64,000 bases of DNA from an uncultured SAR116 cluster alpha proteobacterium (GCA_902616615.1 CACMTN010000009.1:1-64000); one strand, 5' to 3'. Shown: positions 29,842-41,068, counted from the first letter of the stretch. Notes: generated by a model not told the origin, from the sequence alone. A program made the numbers and translations.

Positions 29842-31006
29842 TTATGGAACTATCTTTTAATTGTTCTTTGATTAATTTAATCTGTAAATTTATTACTTTT
29901 GCTTCGTCATAAAGTTTTAATGCACGTTTTCTTCCTTTTACTCCATATTCTCTACACAACTTTCTGTTTTTTATAAATTTTATCATATTATATTCTAAAT
30001 CCTTTGCAGATTTAATTGGAATTAAAAGACCAGTTTGTTTATCAACCACCTCTTCTCTTGATCCTCTTATATTTGTTGCCAAAATTGGCTTTGACATCAT
30101 CATAGCTTCGATAATACTTCTTGGCATTCCTTCCCTCCAAGAAGGTAAACAATATAAATCCATGACAGAAATTAATTCTGGAATATCATCTCTTAGCCCT
30201 AGAAATTTTATATTATTTTGTAATTTAATTTTTGCACTTTTAATATGGTCATTTATATTAGTATCATGATCTGATTCTAATCTTTCCCCTACAACTAAAA
30301 AAATTACATCTTTATATTTACTAAAAATTGATTTTGCTGCTTCTAAAAATTCTACAATTCCTTTTTCTTTAACTAGTCTTGCGATACAACCAACAACAAA
30401 ATAATTTTTTGAGATTTTCAGTTTCTTTTTTATTAAATTTGATTTTTTAATATTAAAAGGCTTAAACTTTTCGATGTTTACGCCATTACCTATTGTAAAT
30501 ATCTTATCCTTTGGGAGTATATTATATTTCGTAGCTAAATTTTGATCTTCATAACTTTGTGTAAAAATAACATTTGTTAGGTATCCCATTAACTTTTCTA
30601 AATTTAAATAGAATAAAAACTTTAGTTTATTCATATTTTCATGAAAATAAAAACCATGTGCAGTGTAAATTACTATTTGGACACCAGCAAGTTTACTTGC
30701 AATTCTTCCAATGATAGAAGCAACAGGAGTATGAACGTGAACAATATCATAATTTTCTTTTTTAAATATTTTATATAATAAGAAAAATGATTTTAAAATT
30801 TTGAAAGGATTTAAATTTCTAGGAATATCAATGTTTTTAATTATATAACCTCTGTCTCTGAGAGGATTTATGTGTTTTCCATACGAACAAATTGCTTCGA
30901 CTTCCCAACCTTCTTTTTTTAGTCCGTCAATTAGTGGAATAAGAAAATGATATAGCGTAAAGTCTACTGCACATAATTGACAAATTTTAAGCTTTGAACT
31001 TCTCAA
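29831..31006 (-). CDS. Glycosyltransferase family 4 (EpsD/PglA-like)
   Basis: 'VHVHTPVASIIGRIASKLAGVQIVIYTAHGFYFH', 'PSWREGMPRSIIEAMMMSKPILATNIRGSREEV'. Confidence 0.92.
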   Translation of the reverse strand: MRSSKLKICQLCAVDFTLYHFLIPLIDGLKKEGWEVEAICSYGKHINPLRDRGYIIKNIDIPRNLNPFKILKSFFLLYKIFKKENYDIVHVHTPVASIIGRIASKLAGVQIVIYTAHGFYFHENMNKLKFLFYLNLEKLMGYLTNVIFTQSYEDQNLATKYNILPKDKIFTIGNGVNIEKFKPFNIKKSNLIKKKLKISKNYFVVGCIARLVKEKGIVEFLEAAKSIFSKYKDVIFLVVGERLESDHDTNINDHIKSAKIKLQNNIKFLGLRDDIPELISVMDLYCLPSWREGMPRSIIEAMMMSKPILATNIRGSREEVVDKQTGLLIPIKSAKDLEYNMIKFIKNRKLCREYGVKGRKRALKLYDEAKVINLQIKLIKEQLKDSSINAI

Positions 31007-32938
31007 TTAATTTTTCTCCATCCAAGATTGTAGCATCAAAATATTCCAAATGGGATGTTGCCAGTTTCTATCACCACTTAAATGTTCTTCCCATTTTTTA
31101 TTTATCAATTCATGGTTTAGGGGTAGATTTTTTTTTAATTTTGAAATATCTAATAAATCACTGGCCCAGTCTTTTAGTGGACCTCTAAGCCAACTATCAA
31201 TTGGAACCCCAAAACCTTGTTTTGGTCTATCAATTAAGTAATAAGGTATATACTTGTTAAGAATTTTTCTTAATGGCACCTTACCTTTTTTACCTACTAA
31301 TTTTTCTTTAATTGGTATTTGCCAAGCATACTTAATCACTCTTTCATCTAAAAAAGGGACCCTTGTTTCTAACCCGTGGGACATAGCAGCTCTATCAATT
31401 TTAACTAAAATGTCGTCAGGTAAATACATATTGATATCAGTCTTCATCATATTTTCAATAAAACTTGTTTGATCATCCCAAAAGTCAAATATTCTTGCAA
31501 ATGTAGCATCTTCGTCTATATCTTTAAGTGGAGTTTCTGTACGCCATTGACTAATCATTTTAATGTATAAATCTTCTTTAGATGAAAATTCTAGTAATTC
31601 AGAAAACTTGTGTATTTTATCGCCAATATTTTTAAATTGAAAATTTGATGGAAAAAATAGTGAAAAAGAATTAAAAATTTTTGTAAAAGTACTTGGTGGA
31701 ATGGAACAACAAGATATAGAAATTAATTTTCTTAAGTTTAATGGTAAATGATTAAATTTGTTTATGATAGAATTAGACCATAAATATCGATTATAACCTC
31801 CAAAAAGTTCATCACCGCCATCTCCAGACAAACATACTTTTACATATTTACTTGTAATTTTTGAGAGTAACATAGTTGGAATTTGAGATGAGTCACCGAA
31901 TGGTTCGTCGTATACTTGAGAAATATTTGGAATCATTTTTATTGTTTCTTCAGGTGAAACGTAAAATTCATGATGGTCAGTGCCTAAAATTTTTGATATT
32001 TCTTTAGCGTATTTTGCTTCATTATAATCTGTTTCTGTAAATCCAATAGTAAAAGTATTTATTTTTTTTTGTGACTGTTCTTGCATTAATGAAACTATTA
32101 GTGATGAATCTATGCCACCTGATAAAAAAGCTCCTATAGGTACATCTGAAATCATTTGTTCTTTTATAGCCAACCTGAGAGTATTATGAAGATTAGCATT
32201 AGATGAAAATTTATTATTTGAAAAATTTGCTTCTTTTACTATCGTATCAAAGTTCCACCATTGAGTTATATTTTTTTGTGAATTATAACTGTTAATTTCT
32301 ATTTTGGAACCAGCAGGTAATTTATATATATTTTCATATACGGAATGAGGCGAAGGTACATATCCAAATTTTATCATTTGAGCAACTGCAGATTTATTTA
32401 ATTTAAAACTCAGTTTATTTTGTGCTTTAATTGATTTCAATTCAGAAGCAAAAATGAGATAACCATCCAAGAAACCATAATAAAGAGGTTTTTCACCAAT
32501 TCTATCTCTAGCTAAAATAATTGTTTTTTTCTTTCTGTCCCATATTGCTAAAGCAAACATACCTCTGGAAAAATAAAGTGCCTTGTCAATACCCCAAAAT
32601 TCAATCGCTTCAAGTAAAACTTCTGTATCAGAATTTCCTTCCCAATTGATTTTTTTTTCATTATCTAATTTTGATTTAATATCAATATAATTATAAATTT
32701 CTCCATTGAATGTAATGACATATCTTTTACTTTTAGATATCATTGGTTGATTGCCATTTGAACTTAAATCTATAATTGAAAGTCTTGTATGACCCAAAAA
32801 GACATTATCTTCGTGCCACATACTATTATTATCTGGGCCCCTGTGAGACAAAGCTTTGGTCATTTTATCTAAGTTATCTATATCTAATATAGATTGATTA
32901 GATTTTTTTAATTTTAAAAATCCGGTAATTCCGCACAT
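31007..32938 (-). CDS. Asparagine synthetase-type amidotransferase (paralog 2)
   Basis: 'MCGITGFLK', 'SHRGPDNNSMW', 'LSGGIDSSLIVSLM', 'VCLSGDGGDELFGGYNRY'. Confidence 0.92.
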   Translation of the reverse strand: MCGITGFLKLKKSNQSILDIDNLDKMTKALSHRGPDNNSMWHEDNVFLGHTRLSIIDLSSNGNQPMISKSKRYVITFNGEIYNYIDIKSKLDNEKKINWEGNSDTEVLLEAIEFWGIDKALYFSRGMFALAIWDRKKKTIILARDRIGEKPLYYGFLDGYLIFASELKSIKAQNKLSFKLNKSAVAQMIKFGYVPSPHSVYENIYKLPAGSKIEINSYNSQKNITQWWNFDTIVKEANFSNNKFSSNANLHNTLRLAIKEQMISDVPIGAFLSGGIDSSLIVSLMQEQSQKKINTFTIGFTETDYNEAKYAKEISKILGTDHHEFYVSPEETIKMIPNISQVYDEPFGDSSQIPTMLLSKITSKYVKVCLSGDGGDELFGGYNRYLWSNSIINKFNHLPLNLRKLISISCCSIPPSTFTKIFNSFSLFFPSNFQFKNIGDKIHKFSELLEFSSKEDLYIKMISQWRTETPLKDIDEDATFARIFDFWDDQTSFIENMMKTDINMYLPDDILVKIDRAAMSHGLETRVPFLDERVIKYAWQIPIKEKLVGKKGKVPLRKILNKYIPYYLIDRPKQGFGVPIDSWLRGPLKDWASDLLDISKLKKNLPLNHELINKKWEEHLSGDRNWQHPIWNILMLQSWMEKN

Positions 32939-32970
32939 TTTTGACTCTGTCTTACTGTTGATATTACAAG

Positions 32971-33783
32971 TTATTTTTTATAAGCTAACGCACACCAATA
33001 AGGTTTACTAGGACTAAATTTAATAGAATGAAAACCACTTGAAGTTAAAAGTTCTATTATTTCGACTTTACTATATCTTTTCTCAAAGGTAGTACCAAAC
33101 CTATCCAAGCTATCAGTTCTCATTGTATATAAAGATTTGTTTCTATAGTATGACAATGGCAAATTAGAAATATTAAAGTTAAGTTTTTCTAAAAAAAAGC
33201 TTAAACGTGCTAGAGGGAAATATATTACCAAAGCAATTATTTCACAAATAATCATTTTAAGGTTTTTGGGTAAACGACTTATAGTTTTTCTTAAAAAATC
33301 AGAACATTTCCATAATAATCTGAACCAGTTTGGTTCATTTTCAAAAGAATAATATAAATAGATTAAAAAAGGAGCATCTTTTTTTAATAGTCTATTAATT
33401 TCTTTTAGGGCGATTTCTATGTCTGGGACATGATGTAGCACACCTAAGGAATAAGCAAAATCGTATTTATTATATTTAATGTTAGTTTTAGTAACGTCTG
33501 CAACTAAAAAATCAACATTATTAAATTCACTTAACAATTTTTTTGAAACTTTAATAGACTTAAAACTTGCATCTAATAATGTAAGTTTCTTGCATTTTGG
33601 AGCAACACATTTAGCCCATCTTCCAGTACCACACCCAAAATCAATACCAATAGATTTTTTTCCTATTTTTTCCCACGGAAATATATCAAAATAATTACTA
33701 AAAATTTCGTCCAATTCATTTTTATTCAGACTAATTTGATTAAATTTTTCCCATTCAACAATAATATTTTTATTTTTTTTCAT
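32971..33783 (-). CDS. Class I SAM-dependent methyltransferase
   Basis: 'GIDFGCGTGRWAKCVAPKCKKLTLLDASFKSI', 'YAYSLGVLHHVPDIEIAL'-type region. Confidence 0.85.
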   Translation of the reverse strand: MKKNKNIIVEWEKFNQISLNKNELDEIFSNYFDIFPWEKIGKKSIGIDFGCGTGRWAKCVAPKCKKLTLLDASFKSIKVSKKLLSEFNNVDFLVADVTKTNIKYNKYDFAYSLGVLHHVPDIEIALKEINRLLKKDAPFLIYLYYSFENEPNWFRLLWKCSDFLRKTISRLPKNLKMIICEIIALVIYFPLARLSFFLEKLNFNISNLPLSYYRNKSLYTMRTDSLDRFGTTFEKRYSKVEIIELLTSSGFHSIKFSPSKPYWCALAYKK

Positions 33784-34900
33784 TTATTATCTCGTAGATT
33801 AAATTGATATAATCATTAACAACCATATTCATACTAAAATTCTTGACAATTCTGTCTCTACCTTTTTTTCCTAGATCTTTTCTTTTTTTTGGTGACATGA
33901 AATAAATTTTTTTCCATCCTTCAACTATATCTTTTGGTTCTAATGTATTAACTATTATTCCAGTACAGCCTATTATTTGTTTACAATCACCAACATTAGT
34001 TGCAACACATGGTACAGAAGAATTCATTGCCTCACCCAAAACATTTGGAAAACCTTCACTTCGTGAGGTTAATGCTAGAAGGTCAAAGTTATTTATAATT
34101 TTTTTAGCATGCTTTACTTCTCCTAACAAAATTGAACTTGCCAGAAGATTGCCTTTACGTAATGAATTTAGCAAACACTTATTCTCTAACGACAAATCTT
34201 TACCTACAAACACAAATTTAATATTTTTAATTTTTTGGTTGATGATCTTTGCACTTCTTATAAATAAATCAATTCCTTTAATTTTTGATTTTTTCCCGAT
34301 ATAGCCTATTAAAAATTCATTTTTAATATTGTGGAAACGTCTAAAATTTCTATTATCATTTAAATTAATAACATTTTGTATTTCAAAACCATTATGAATA
34401 ACTTTTTTTCTTAACGGTTTATAACCTATTTTCATATGACTTTCTAAACCATGTCGTGAGTTTGCAATTATACAATCTGGAACTTTTGAAAAAAAAGAGA
34501 GAAATTTAACTAATAACCAATTTCGCAAACCTAATATTCTGATTTCTGGTGCAGAACATCTTAAGTTCCAAATAAGTTTAATATTAGGAAACCTAATTTT
34601 AATTAGAGTTCCTATTAAATCTGAAACATGAAGCCATGACATAACTATAGGAGGTTGTAATTCTGATATTAATTTAAAAGTATTGTTTATACTTTTTAAT
34701 AAATTTAAAAGGTTATTAATTTTAATATGAACAACTTTGATTTTTAATTTTTTAAAATCATGTGACATTAATCCATTTTTTTTTAAACAAAAAACAACAT
34801 TTTTGATTTTTTTCCCTTCTGAGTTTTTTATAAATTTATATAGCATCATCTCAGCTCCACCCTGATCCAAGCTATTAATAATATGAACTATTTTAATCAT
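33770..34900 (-). CDS. Glycosyltransferase family 4
   Basis: 'HIINSLDQGGAEMMLYKFI', 'ALTSRSEGFPNVLGEAMNSSVPCVATNVGD'. Confidence 0.9.
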   Translation of the reverse strand: MIKIVHIINSLDQGGAEMMLYKFIKNSEGKKIKNVVFCLKKNGLMSHDFKKLKIKVVHIKINNLLNLLKSINNTFKLISELQPPIVMSWLHVSDLIGTLIKIRFPNIKLIWNLRCSAPEIRILGLRNWLLVKFLSFFSKVPDCIIANSRHGLESHMKIGYKPLRKKVIHNGFEIQNVINLNDNRNFRRFHNIKNEFLIGYIGKKSKIKGIDLFIRSAKIINQKIKNIKFVFVGKDLSLENKCLLNSLRKGNLLASSILLGEVKHAKKIINNFDLLALTSRSEGFPNVLGEAMNSSVPCVATNVGDCKQIIGCTGIIVNTLEPKDIVEGWKKIYFMSPKKRKDLGKKGRDRIVKNFSMNMVVNDYINLIYEIINEKK

Positions 34901-34901
34901 T

Positions 34902-35750
34902 TTAGAAGTGACTCTTTAAACCAATTGATTTTTTGGGAGTGCGACCTATATGTTTTTTGTAATCTAATAAATGTAGAGAATTGTGTTTTAAAAGTATTTT
35001 TTTTGTAAAATTTAGTATGCTTGTCCCTTTTCCCGAACATAAATTGTAAGCACCAGAAGTGTGCTTAAATATAATTTTGGTTATTTCTTTAGATACATCC
35101 TTTACATTCATAAAATCTCTAATGTCATCACCATTAATTATTTCAACTGGTCTTTTTTTTAAAATTTGGTTTTTTATATAAGGATATAATCTTTTTGCAC
35201 CTTCACCTTTACCGTAAATGTTAAATAATCTAATCCATAAGAATTCAACATTACTATTTTTTAAGATTTCAGTTGAAACTAGAAATGTAGCCGCTTTACA
35301 AGATCCGTAAAGAGTGCTTGGTTTTAGCTGAGTTTTTGTAGACATATACTCCACAGTATTGTCATATTCATAAAAAGTACCAATCCCAACAAATTTTTTT
35401 AAATTACTATTTTTGGCATACTCTGCAATTTTTATTGTTCCATTCATACATTCTAAATTTTTATGAGAATTTAAATAATCTTCATGTTTCAGATACCAAG
35501 CAAAATGGATAAAAATATCTACATCCTCAAATACTTTATCCCACCATCTTTTATTTTTATTAAAAATGTTTTTTATGTAAATTATCTCTTTAATATACTT
35601 TTGCACCTCTTTTGGAAAATCAGTTTTTTTGCGAAGAACAAGTTTAACTTTTATTTTCATACTAGCTAATCTCAATAGCACCTGATTTCCAATGAAACCA
35701 GATGCACCTGTTAATAAAACTAACTTAGTAGTGTTAAAATTTTTATTCAA
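34902..35750 (-). CDS. NAD(P)-dependent epimerase/reductase (SDR extended family)
   Basis: 'LLTGASGFIGNQVLLRLAS', 'KPSTLYGSCKAATFLV', 'RDFMNVKDVS'. Confidence 0.85.
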   Translation of the reverse strand: MNKNFNTTKLVLLTGASGFIGNQVLLRLASMKIKVKLVLRKKTDFPKEVQKYIKEIIYIKNIFNKNKRWWDKVFEDVDIFIHFAWYLKHEDYLNSHKNLECMNGTIKIAEYAKNSNLKKFVGIGTFYEYDNTVEYMSTKTQLKPSTLYGSCKAATFLVSTEILKNSNVEFLWIRLFNIYGKGEGAKRLYPYIKNQILKKRPVEIINGDDIRDFMNVKDVSKEITKIIFKHTSGAYNLCSGKGTSILNFTKKILLKHNSLHLLDYKKHIGRTPKKSIGLKSHF

Positions 35751-36601
35751 AATAATTCACTTAACTTTTTATACAATATAGAACACATTAAATTAAAAAT
35801 TTTTAATGTTATTAAAATAGAAGAAGTAATACCATAAATCATACCACCAACTTTTCTAGAAGATTGGTATCCAGAGAAAATAAGTGAAATAATAGTAAAA
35901 AACATATTAGGTTTTGATTTAAGATCTTGATAATAAATTCTAGATTTAGAAGACTTTTTTTTGTTTAAATAATAAAAATTAGTACCTATAACATACTTAA
36001 AAGTTCCCAAACAACAAGCTGATAACATAAATGGTAAATCACCCCACCAAGACGTCCCAGAGAATGATAGTTTTTTTAATTTATCTGATTTCCAAACACC
36101 ATATATATGAAAACACTGAATAAAGGCTGTTTTAACCATTCTTCTTAGCACATTTTTATTTTCGGTTTCAAAATCAAATTTTATTTTTTCATTTAGAGAA
36201 TTATTCAAGTACATTAAGTCTCCAAACGCCAAAATGGCATTTTCATCATTATCTAGTGCTCTAGTTAACTTTTTGACATAATTTACATCCCTTAAATCAT
36301 CATGTGCCATCCATAAGAAATATTTTCCAGAAGCTTTTCTTAATACAAAGTCAAAATTTCTAAAGATGGTTAATGTTTGTTTTTGTCTATAATATTTTAT
36401 TCTCCTTTCTTTTTTAATAATATTATTTACTATTAAAGACGTGTCATCAGAAGAATTATTATCAGAAATGATTATTTCTAAATTTTTCTCTGTTTGGTTT
36501 AAAATAGAATACAGAGCTTTTCTTAGAGTAAGTGCTCCATTCCTCACAGGAAAGCCAATCGAAACATGTGGATTTAAAGTTTTTTTTTTATTTTCTATCA
36601 T
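35747..36601 (-). CDS. Family 2 glycosyltransferase
   Basis: 'VSIGFPVRNGALTLRKALYSILNQTEKNLEIIISDNNSSDDT', 'WMAHDDLRD'. Confidence 0.88.
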   Translation of the reverse strand: MIENKKKTLNPHVSIGFPVRNGALTLRKALYSILNQTEKNLEIIISDNNSSDDTSLIVNNIIKKERRIKYYRQKQTLTIFRNFDFVLRKASGKYFLWMAHDDLRDVNYVKKLTRALDNDENAILAFGDLMYLNNSLNEKIKFDFETENKNVLRRMVKTAFIQCFHIYGVWKSDKLKKLSFSGTSWWGDLPFMLSACCLGTFKYVIGTNFYYLNKKKSSKSRIYYQDLKSKPNMFFTIISLIFSGYQSSRKVGGMIYGITSSILITLKIFNLMCSILYKKLSELF

Positions 36602-37362
36602 TTTATTCTTTTTAAAAAACCATTAGGAGCAGCGCTGATTAGTAACTGATTATCGATGGTTTTATCTGCTTTGAAATTTTGATTTCTTTTCAACCATTTT
36701 AGAGTAGCTACCATAGGATTATTCTTTTCAGACCATGGTCTATCGATAAATGAATCCTCAGAAACAAACTGCAGACAAGTATCAAACACGATACAGTAGC
36801 TATTAATACTTACAAATTTTGCATAATTATCTAATTCTTTTAAAACGTGGTCTGATGTATGATTTGAGTCTAAAAAAACTATTGTTTTTTTATCTTTGTT
36901 GAAATATTTTTCAACTTTTTTTAGTGTTTTCTCATCTGTTGAAGATCCCTCTATCAATTTTATTTTATCAATAAGTGGATGATTCATTATTTCTTCTTTA
37001 TTGTGATTTCTAATTTCAATGTCTACACCAACAACTTTTCTGTGAGAGTCTTTCCAGTCTATTCCCTCCATTATATCTAACAGGGTTAACATTGATGCTG
37101 AAAAAATAAGAGATCCACCATGAGCAATTCCTGTTTCTATAATTAAATCTGGCTGAACCTTAAATATAATTTCTTGTAAAGCAATTAAGTCTTGAGGATA
37201 TTGAATAATTGGCCTACCTAACCAAGAAAAATTATATGAATATTTACTCTTATGACTTAACGAAAAAAATTCTTTTGCTGAGCTTACTAATTCATTGTTT
37301 AATGCTTGTTTATCTATTCTTTCTTGTGTTTCTTTTTTAAAAATTTTAATTTTGTCAGGCAT
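36598..37362 (-). CDS. CmcI-family (cephalosporin hydroxylase-like) SAM methyltransferase
   Basis: 'FSWLGRPIIQYPQDLIALQEIIFKVQPDLIIETGIAHGGSLIFSASML', 'FLDSNHTSDHVLKEL'. Confidence 0.85.
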   Translation of the reverse strand: MPDKIKIFKKETQERIDKQALNNELVSSAKEFFSLSHKSKYSYNFSWLGRPIIQYPQDLIALQEIIFKVQPDLIIETGIAHGGSLIFSASMLTLLDIMEGIDWKDSHRKVVGVDIEIRNHNKEEIMNHPLIDKIKLIEGSSTDEKTLKKVEKYFNKDKKTIVFLDSNHTSDHVLKELDNYAKFVSINSYCIVFDTCLQFVSEDSFIDRPWSEKNNPMVATLKWLKRNQNFKADKTIDNQLLISAAPNGFLKRIK

Positions 37363-37363
37363 G

Positions 37364-38629
37364 TTAAATCTTCTTTATTTTGGTTAATTTTGGAATTGCT
37401 GTGTAAATCTCTATATCTTTATATTCAATCAGTTCTTTCATTATCTCATCCACAAGGTTCCATGCTAGAATAATTATTATATCAGGTTTAATTTTTTTTA
37501 TTATACTTATATCTGAGATAGGTATGTGACTGCCAGGCAAATAAGAGCCTTGCTTGCTTTTTGCTTTATCTATTACACCATGCAATAAATCAGATTTGAT
37601 ACCTGAATAATTTAACAAAGTATTACCTTTTGCGGCAGCACCATAGGCTATTACTTTTTTATTTTTTAATTTTGATTTAATTAATAAATTAAGTAAATCT
37701 AACTTAGCTCTCAAAGCTTGTTTTTGTAAATTTAGATATGTTATTGGAGATTTACACAAGTATTTTTTTTCTTGTTTCAATAATATATTTATTATCTTTT
37801 CATTTACTTTTCTTTTTGATTTTTCTTTTTTTAAAAATACTCTTAAACTTCCACCATGAGTAGGAATAACCTGGATATCGAAAATCTTAAGTTTAAATTT
37901 TTTTAGAGCAATTATTAAAAATTCTAAGGATAAATAGCTATAATGCTCGTGATAAATTGTATCCCATAAGTTGTTTTTAATTAAACTTAATAAATGTTGA
38001 AACTCAATAGAAATTACACCTTCTGTATCAATTAAAAAACTAAGCCCTTTGAGAAAATCATTTATATTTGGAACATGTGGTAACACATTGTTTGCAATTA
38101 CCAAATCTGGTCTTTTATAATTTTTTACAATTTCTTGTGAAATTTTGTAACTAAAGAAATTTATTAATGTATCAATTTTTTTCTTTTTTGAAATTGATCC
38201 AGCCAGTTTAGTTGGTTCTACACCTAGACAAGGAATTTTTTTCTTTAATACATGTTCAAGTAAATAGCCATCATTTGAAGCAATTTCTACAACAAAACTA
38301 GAAGTATTCAAATTGAAATATTTTATAGCATAATCTACAAAAGATTTTGCATGATTACAAAGTGTCTTTGAGGTACTTGATAAATACGCATAATCTTCTT
38401 TAAACACCTCCATAGATGATTTATATGCCGGTATTTGTAAAAGTCCACAAGAGCTACATAAAAACAGTTTTAAGGGTAAGTATGTTTCGTTTTGTTCAAG
38501 TTCATACTTTTTTAAATAATCATTACTTAATGGTTGATGCCCAAGATCAAATACAGATTTTCCAAGGTTTGTGTTACAGTATCTACATTTAATAGTTTTT
38601 CTCCTAAAGTTTAGAATATTTTTATCCAA
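37364..38629 (-). CDS. Sugar C-methyltransferase (zinc-binding Methyltransf_13 + Methyltransf_14 type)
   Basis: 'CRYCNTNLGKSVFDLGHQPLSNDYL', 'LFLCSSCGLLQI', 'VEIASNDGYLLEHV', 'HGGSLRVF', 'VIAYGAAAKGNTLLNYSGI'. Confidence 0.9.
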   Translation of the reverse strand: MDKNILNFRRKTIKCRYCNTNLGKSVFDLGHQPLSNDYLKKYELEQNETYLPLKLFLCSSCGLLQIPAYKSSMEVFKEDYAYLSSTSKTLCNHAKSFVDYAIKYFNLNTSSFVVEIASNDGYLLEHVLKKKIPCLGVEPTKLAGSISKKKKIDTLINFFSYKISQEIVKNYKRPDLVIANNVLPHVPNINDFLKGLSFLIDTEGVISIEFQHLLSLIKNNLWDTIYHEHYSYLSLEFLIIALKKFKLKIFDIQVIPTHGGSLRVFLKKEKSKRKVNEKIINILLKQEKKYLCKSPITYLNLQKQALRAKLDLLNLLIKSKLKNKKVIAYGAAAKGNTLLNYSGIKSDLLHGVIDKAKSKQGSYLPGSHIPISDISIIKKIKPDIIIILAWNLVDEIMKELIEYKDIEIYTAIPKLTKIKKI

Positions 38630-39959
38630 GGGATAAATAGTTCGGTTGAGATGAAATATTGTTTCGATTCAAATAACTTCTTGGATCAAAAATTATAGTA
38701 TTTTTATTTATTTGAAGATTAGATAGTTTTTTATACTCTTTATGAGTAGTAGCAATAACAATTGCATCAGCCCAATTTACTTTACTTTCCCAATCATTAA
38801 CAAACCCTAAATGTAAATTTTTGCCTAAATCATCTACATTAAATTTATTTAAAAATGGATCATGAAATTTGACTAAGCATCCTAATTTAATAGCATAATC
38901 AATCATTTTTATTGATGTAGACTCTCTTATGTCGTTAGTTTCAGGTTTGAAAGTTACTCCTAAAAATAATATATTTTTTGTTGATTTTGATTTTGACATT
39001 TTTTTTAGAAGCAATTCAATACAATATTCAGGTTGTTTATCATTTGTCTCAATTATAGCATTTAAAACATGTGGTTTTACATTTAGTTCTAATGATTGTG
39101 ATGACAAAGCCATCAAATCCTTAGGAAAACAACTACCACCAAAACCTGGACCAGGTATCAAGTAATCCAAAATCGATGTTGAATTTTTATTTTTGCAATT
39201 TGACCATCTGTGATCATTATTTACAATTTCAATAATTTTTGAAAAATTAATATGAGTAAGATTATTTGAAATTTTAGATAATTCGTTAATTGCAGAAATC
39301 TGAAGAGCTAATAACGTGTTGTTTACATACTTGGACATTTCAGCTGTTCGGGAATTTGTATAAATTTTTTTACAATTGAAATGCTGGTATAACCTAGTTA
39401 GTCTATTTTTAGTTTTTATATCCTCATAACCTATTATTATTCTATCAGGATTTATACAATCATAAACCGCATTACCTTCTCTGAGAAATTCTGGGTTCAT
39501 TCCAAGTCCGAAATCACCATTCTTATGTTTGAATGTTGAGTTATCTTCAATTATTTTTTTAAAAATAGTATCGGTTGTTCCAGATAAAACCGTACTTTTA
39601 ATAACAATACTACAAAATGAATTATAATATTTTAACCATTTCCCTATAACTCTACCAACATTGTATATGTTAGTAAGTGAAATTTTTTTATTTACCGTTG
39701 GTGTACCAACACATATAAGAATAATTTCTGGATCACCAAAATTCTCTACTTTAAATTCATATGCTGAAAAACATTTGTCATTTATAGATTTCACAAGAAT
39801 TTTTCTTAAACCCTTTTCATAAAATGGTAGCTGTTTGTTATTTATTGATCTAATCTTGTCCTGATCTATATCTAGCACTCTTACCTTATGACCAATACTT
39901 GCTAAAACGAGTCCAGATACTAAACCTACATAACCTGCACCAATAACATTTACTTTCAT
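38622..39959 (-). CDS. UDP-glucose/GDP-mannose 6-dehydrogenase family protein (Ugd-like)
   Basis: 'NVIGAGYVGLVSGLVLASIGHKVRVLDID', 'GMNPEFLREGNAVYDCINPDRIIIG', 'PGPGFGGSCFPKDLMAL'. Confidence 0.9.
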   Translation of the reverse strand: MKVNVIGAGYVGLVSGLVLASIGHKVRVLDIDQDKIRSINNKQLPFYEKGLRKILVKSINDKCFSAYEFKVENFGDPEIILICVGTPTVNKKISLTNIYNVGRVIGKWLKYYNSFCSIVIKSTVLSGTTDTIFKKIIEDNSTFKHKNGDFGLGMNPEFLREGNAVYDCINPDRIIIGYEDIKTKNRLTRLYQHFNCKKIYTNSRTAEMSKYVNNTLLALQISAINELSKISNNLTHINFSKIIEIVNNDHRWSNCKNKNSTSILDYLIPGPGFGGSCFPKDLMALSSQSLELNVKPHVLNAIIETNDKQPEYCIELLLKKMSKSKSTKNILFLGVTFKPETNDIRESTSIKMIDYAIKLGCLVKFHDPFLNKFNVDDLGKNLHLGFVNDWESKVNWADAIVIATTHKEYKKLSNLQINKNTIIFDPRSYLNRNNISSQPNYLSLG

Positions 39960-41068
39960 AGTATCCCTTTATAATTTTCAAGATAAAATCTGTAAGATTT
40001 TAAAAGACCTTTTTCAAGTGAAATTAAAGGTTTAAAGCCTAACATTTTAGAAATTTTGGTTATATCTGGACACCTTCGTTTTGGGTTGTCTGTTAAGTAT
40101 TCAATATCTGAATTTTTAATCTTATTGATCACTAAATTTGTATTTGTTATTTGGATTATTTTCTTTGCTAAATCTTCAATAGAAATTTCTGGTTTAGGAT
40201 TACCAACGTTAAAAACGTGGCCATCATGTTTGCTCAACAAAACTAATAAATAGGCATTAATAGCATCTGCAACATAACAAAAAGTTCTTGTTGATTTGCC
40301 ATCAGAAAATAATTCTAAATTTTGGTTTTTTATAATATTTTGAAAAAAATCTGAGACAACTCTTCCATCATTTAATGACATTCCAGGACCATAATTATTG
40401 AATGGTCTTACTATCTTTACAGGGACACCATACTGCTTAAAAAAATTGACACATAGAGTTTCTCCATATCTTTTAGATTCATCATAGGAGGCTCTTGGAC
40501 CTATAGAGCTTACATATCCTCTGTATTCTTCTTTTGTAGGTATATTGAACTCATCAGGGTCTCCATATATTTCACTTGTTGAAAAAAATAAAAAACTTTT
40601 ACAAGGACTATTTTTAGCATGATCAAGTAAATTTCTTAGTCCAATTACATTAGCATCCATAGTTTCGATCGGTTTTTGCCTATAAAAAATTGGAGATGCA
40701 ACCGATGCCGCGTGTATAATATAATCTACATTTGGAAAAGTTTTTGTTTTAATAATATCAGTATCTATTATTTCAAAATCATTTCTTTTAATAAACGTTT
40801 CTATCCACAAAGGCTTACCTCGAATAAAATTATCTAATGCATAAATTATAATTTTATGATTTGAATTTAACTTATCATTTAAGTTTGAGAAAAAATGACA
40901 GAAGTGGGCTCCTAAAAATCCTGCAGCGCCAGTAAGTAGTACTTTAGATCCAATGAAACCATTTGCTTTATCACCTAGCCTTCTAAGGTTATCCTTCGCA
41001 TCTAAAGTAAATTCATTTAAAATTGTACTCATTGATAAATCCTTCTGCTTATTTACCAAATTTTCCAA
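39956..41068 (-). CDS. Extended SDR, UDP-glucuronate decarboxylase-like
   Basis: 'VLLTGAAGFLGAHFCHFF', 'GPRASYDESKRYGETLC', 'RPFNNYGPGM'. A start at 41032 (MSTILNEF) would remove the overlap with rfbF. Confidence 0.8.
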   Translation of the reverse strand: MENLVNKQKDLSMSTILNEFTLDAKDNLRRLGDKANGFIGSKVLLTGAAGFLGAHFCHFFSNLNDKLNSNHKIIIYALDNFIRGKPLWIETFIKRNDFEIIDTDIIKTKTFPNVDYIIHAASVASPIFYRQKPIETMDANVIGLRNLLDHAKNSPCKSFLFFSTSEIYGDPDEFNIPTKEEYRGYVSSIGPRASYDESKRYGETLCVNFFKQYGVPVKIVRPFNNYGPGMSLNDGRVVSDFFQNIIKNQNLELFSDGKSTRTFCYVADAINAYLLVLLSKHDGHVFNVGNPKPEISIEDLAKKIIQITNTNLVINKIKNSDIEYLTDNPKRRCPDITKISKMLGFKPLISLEKGLLKSYRFYLENYKGIL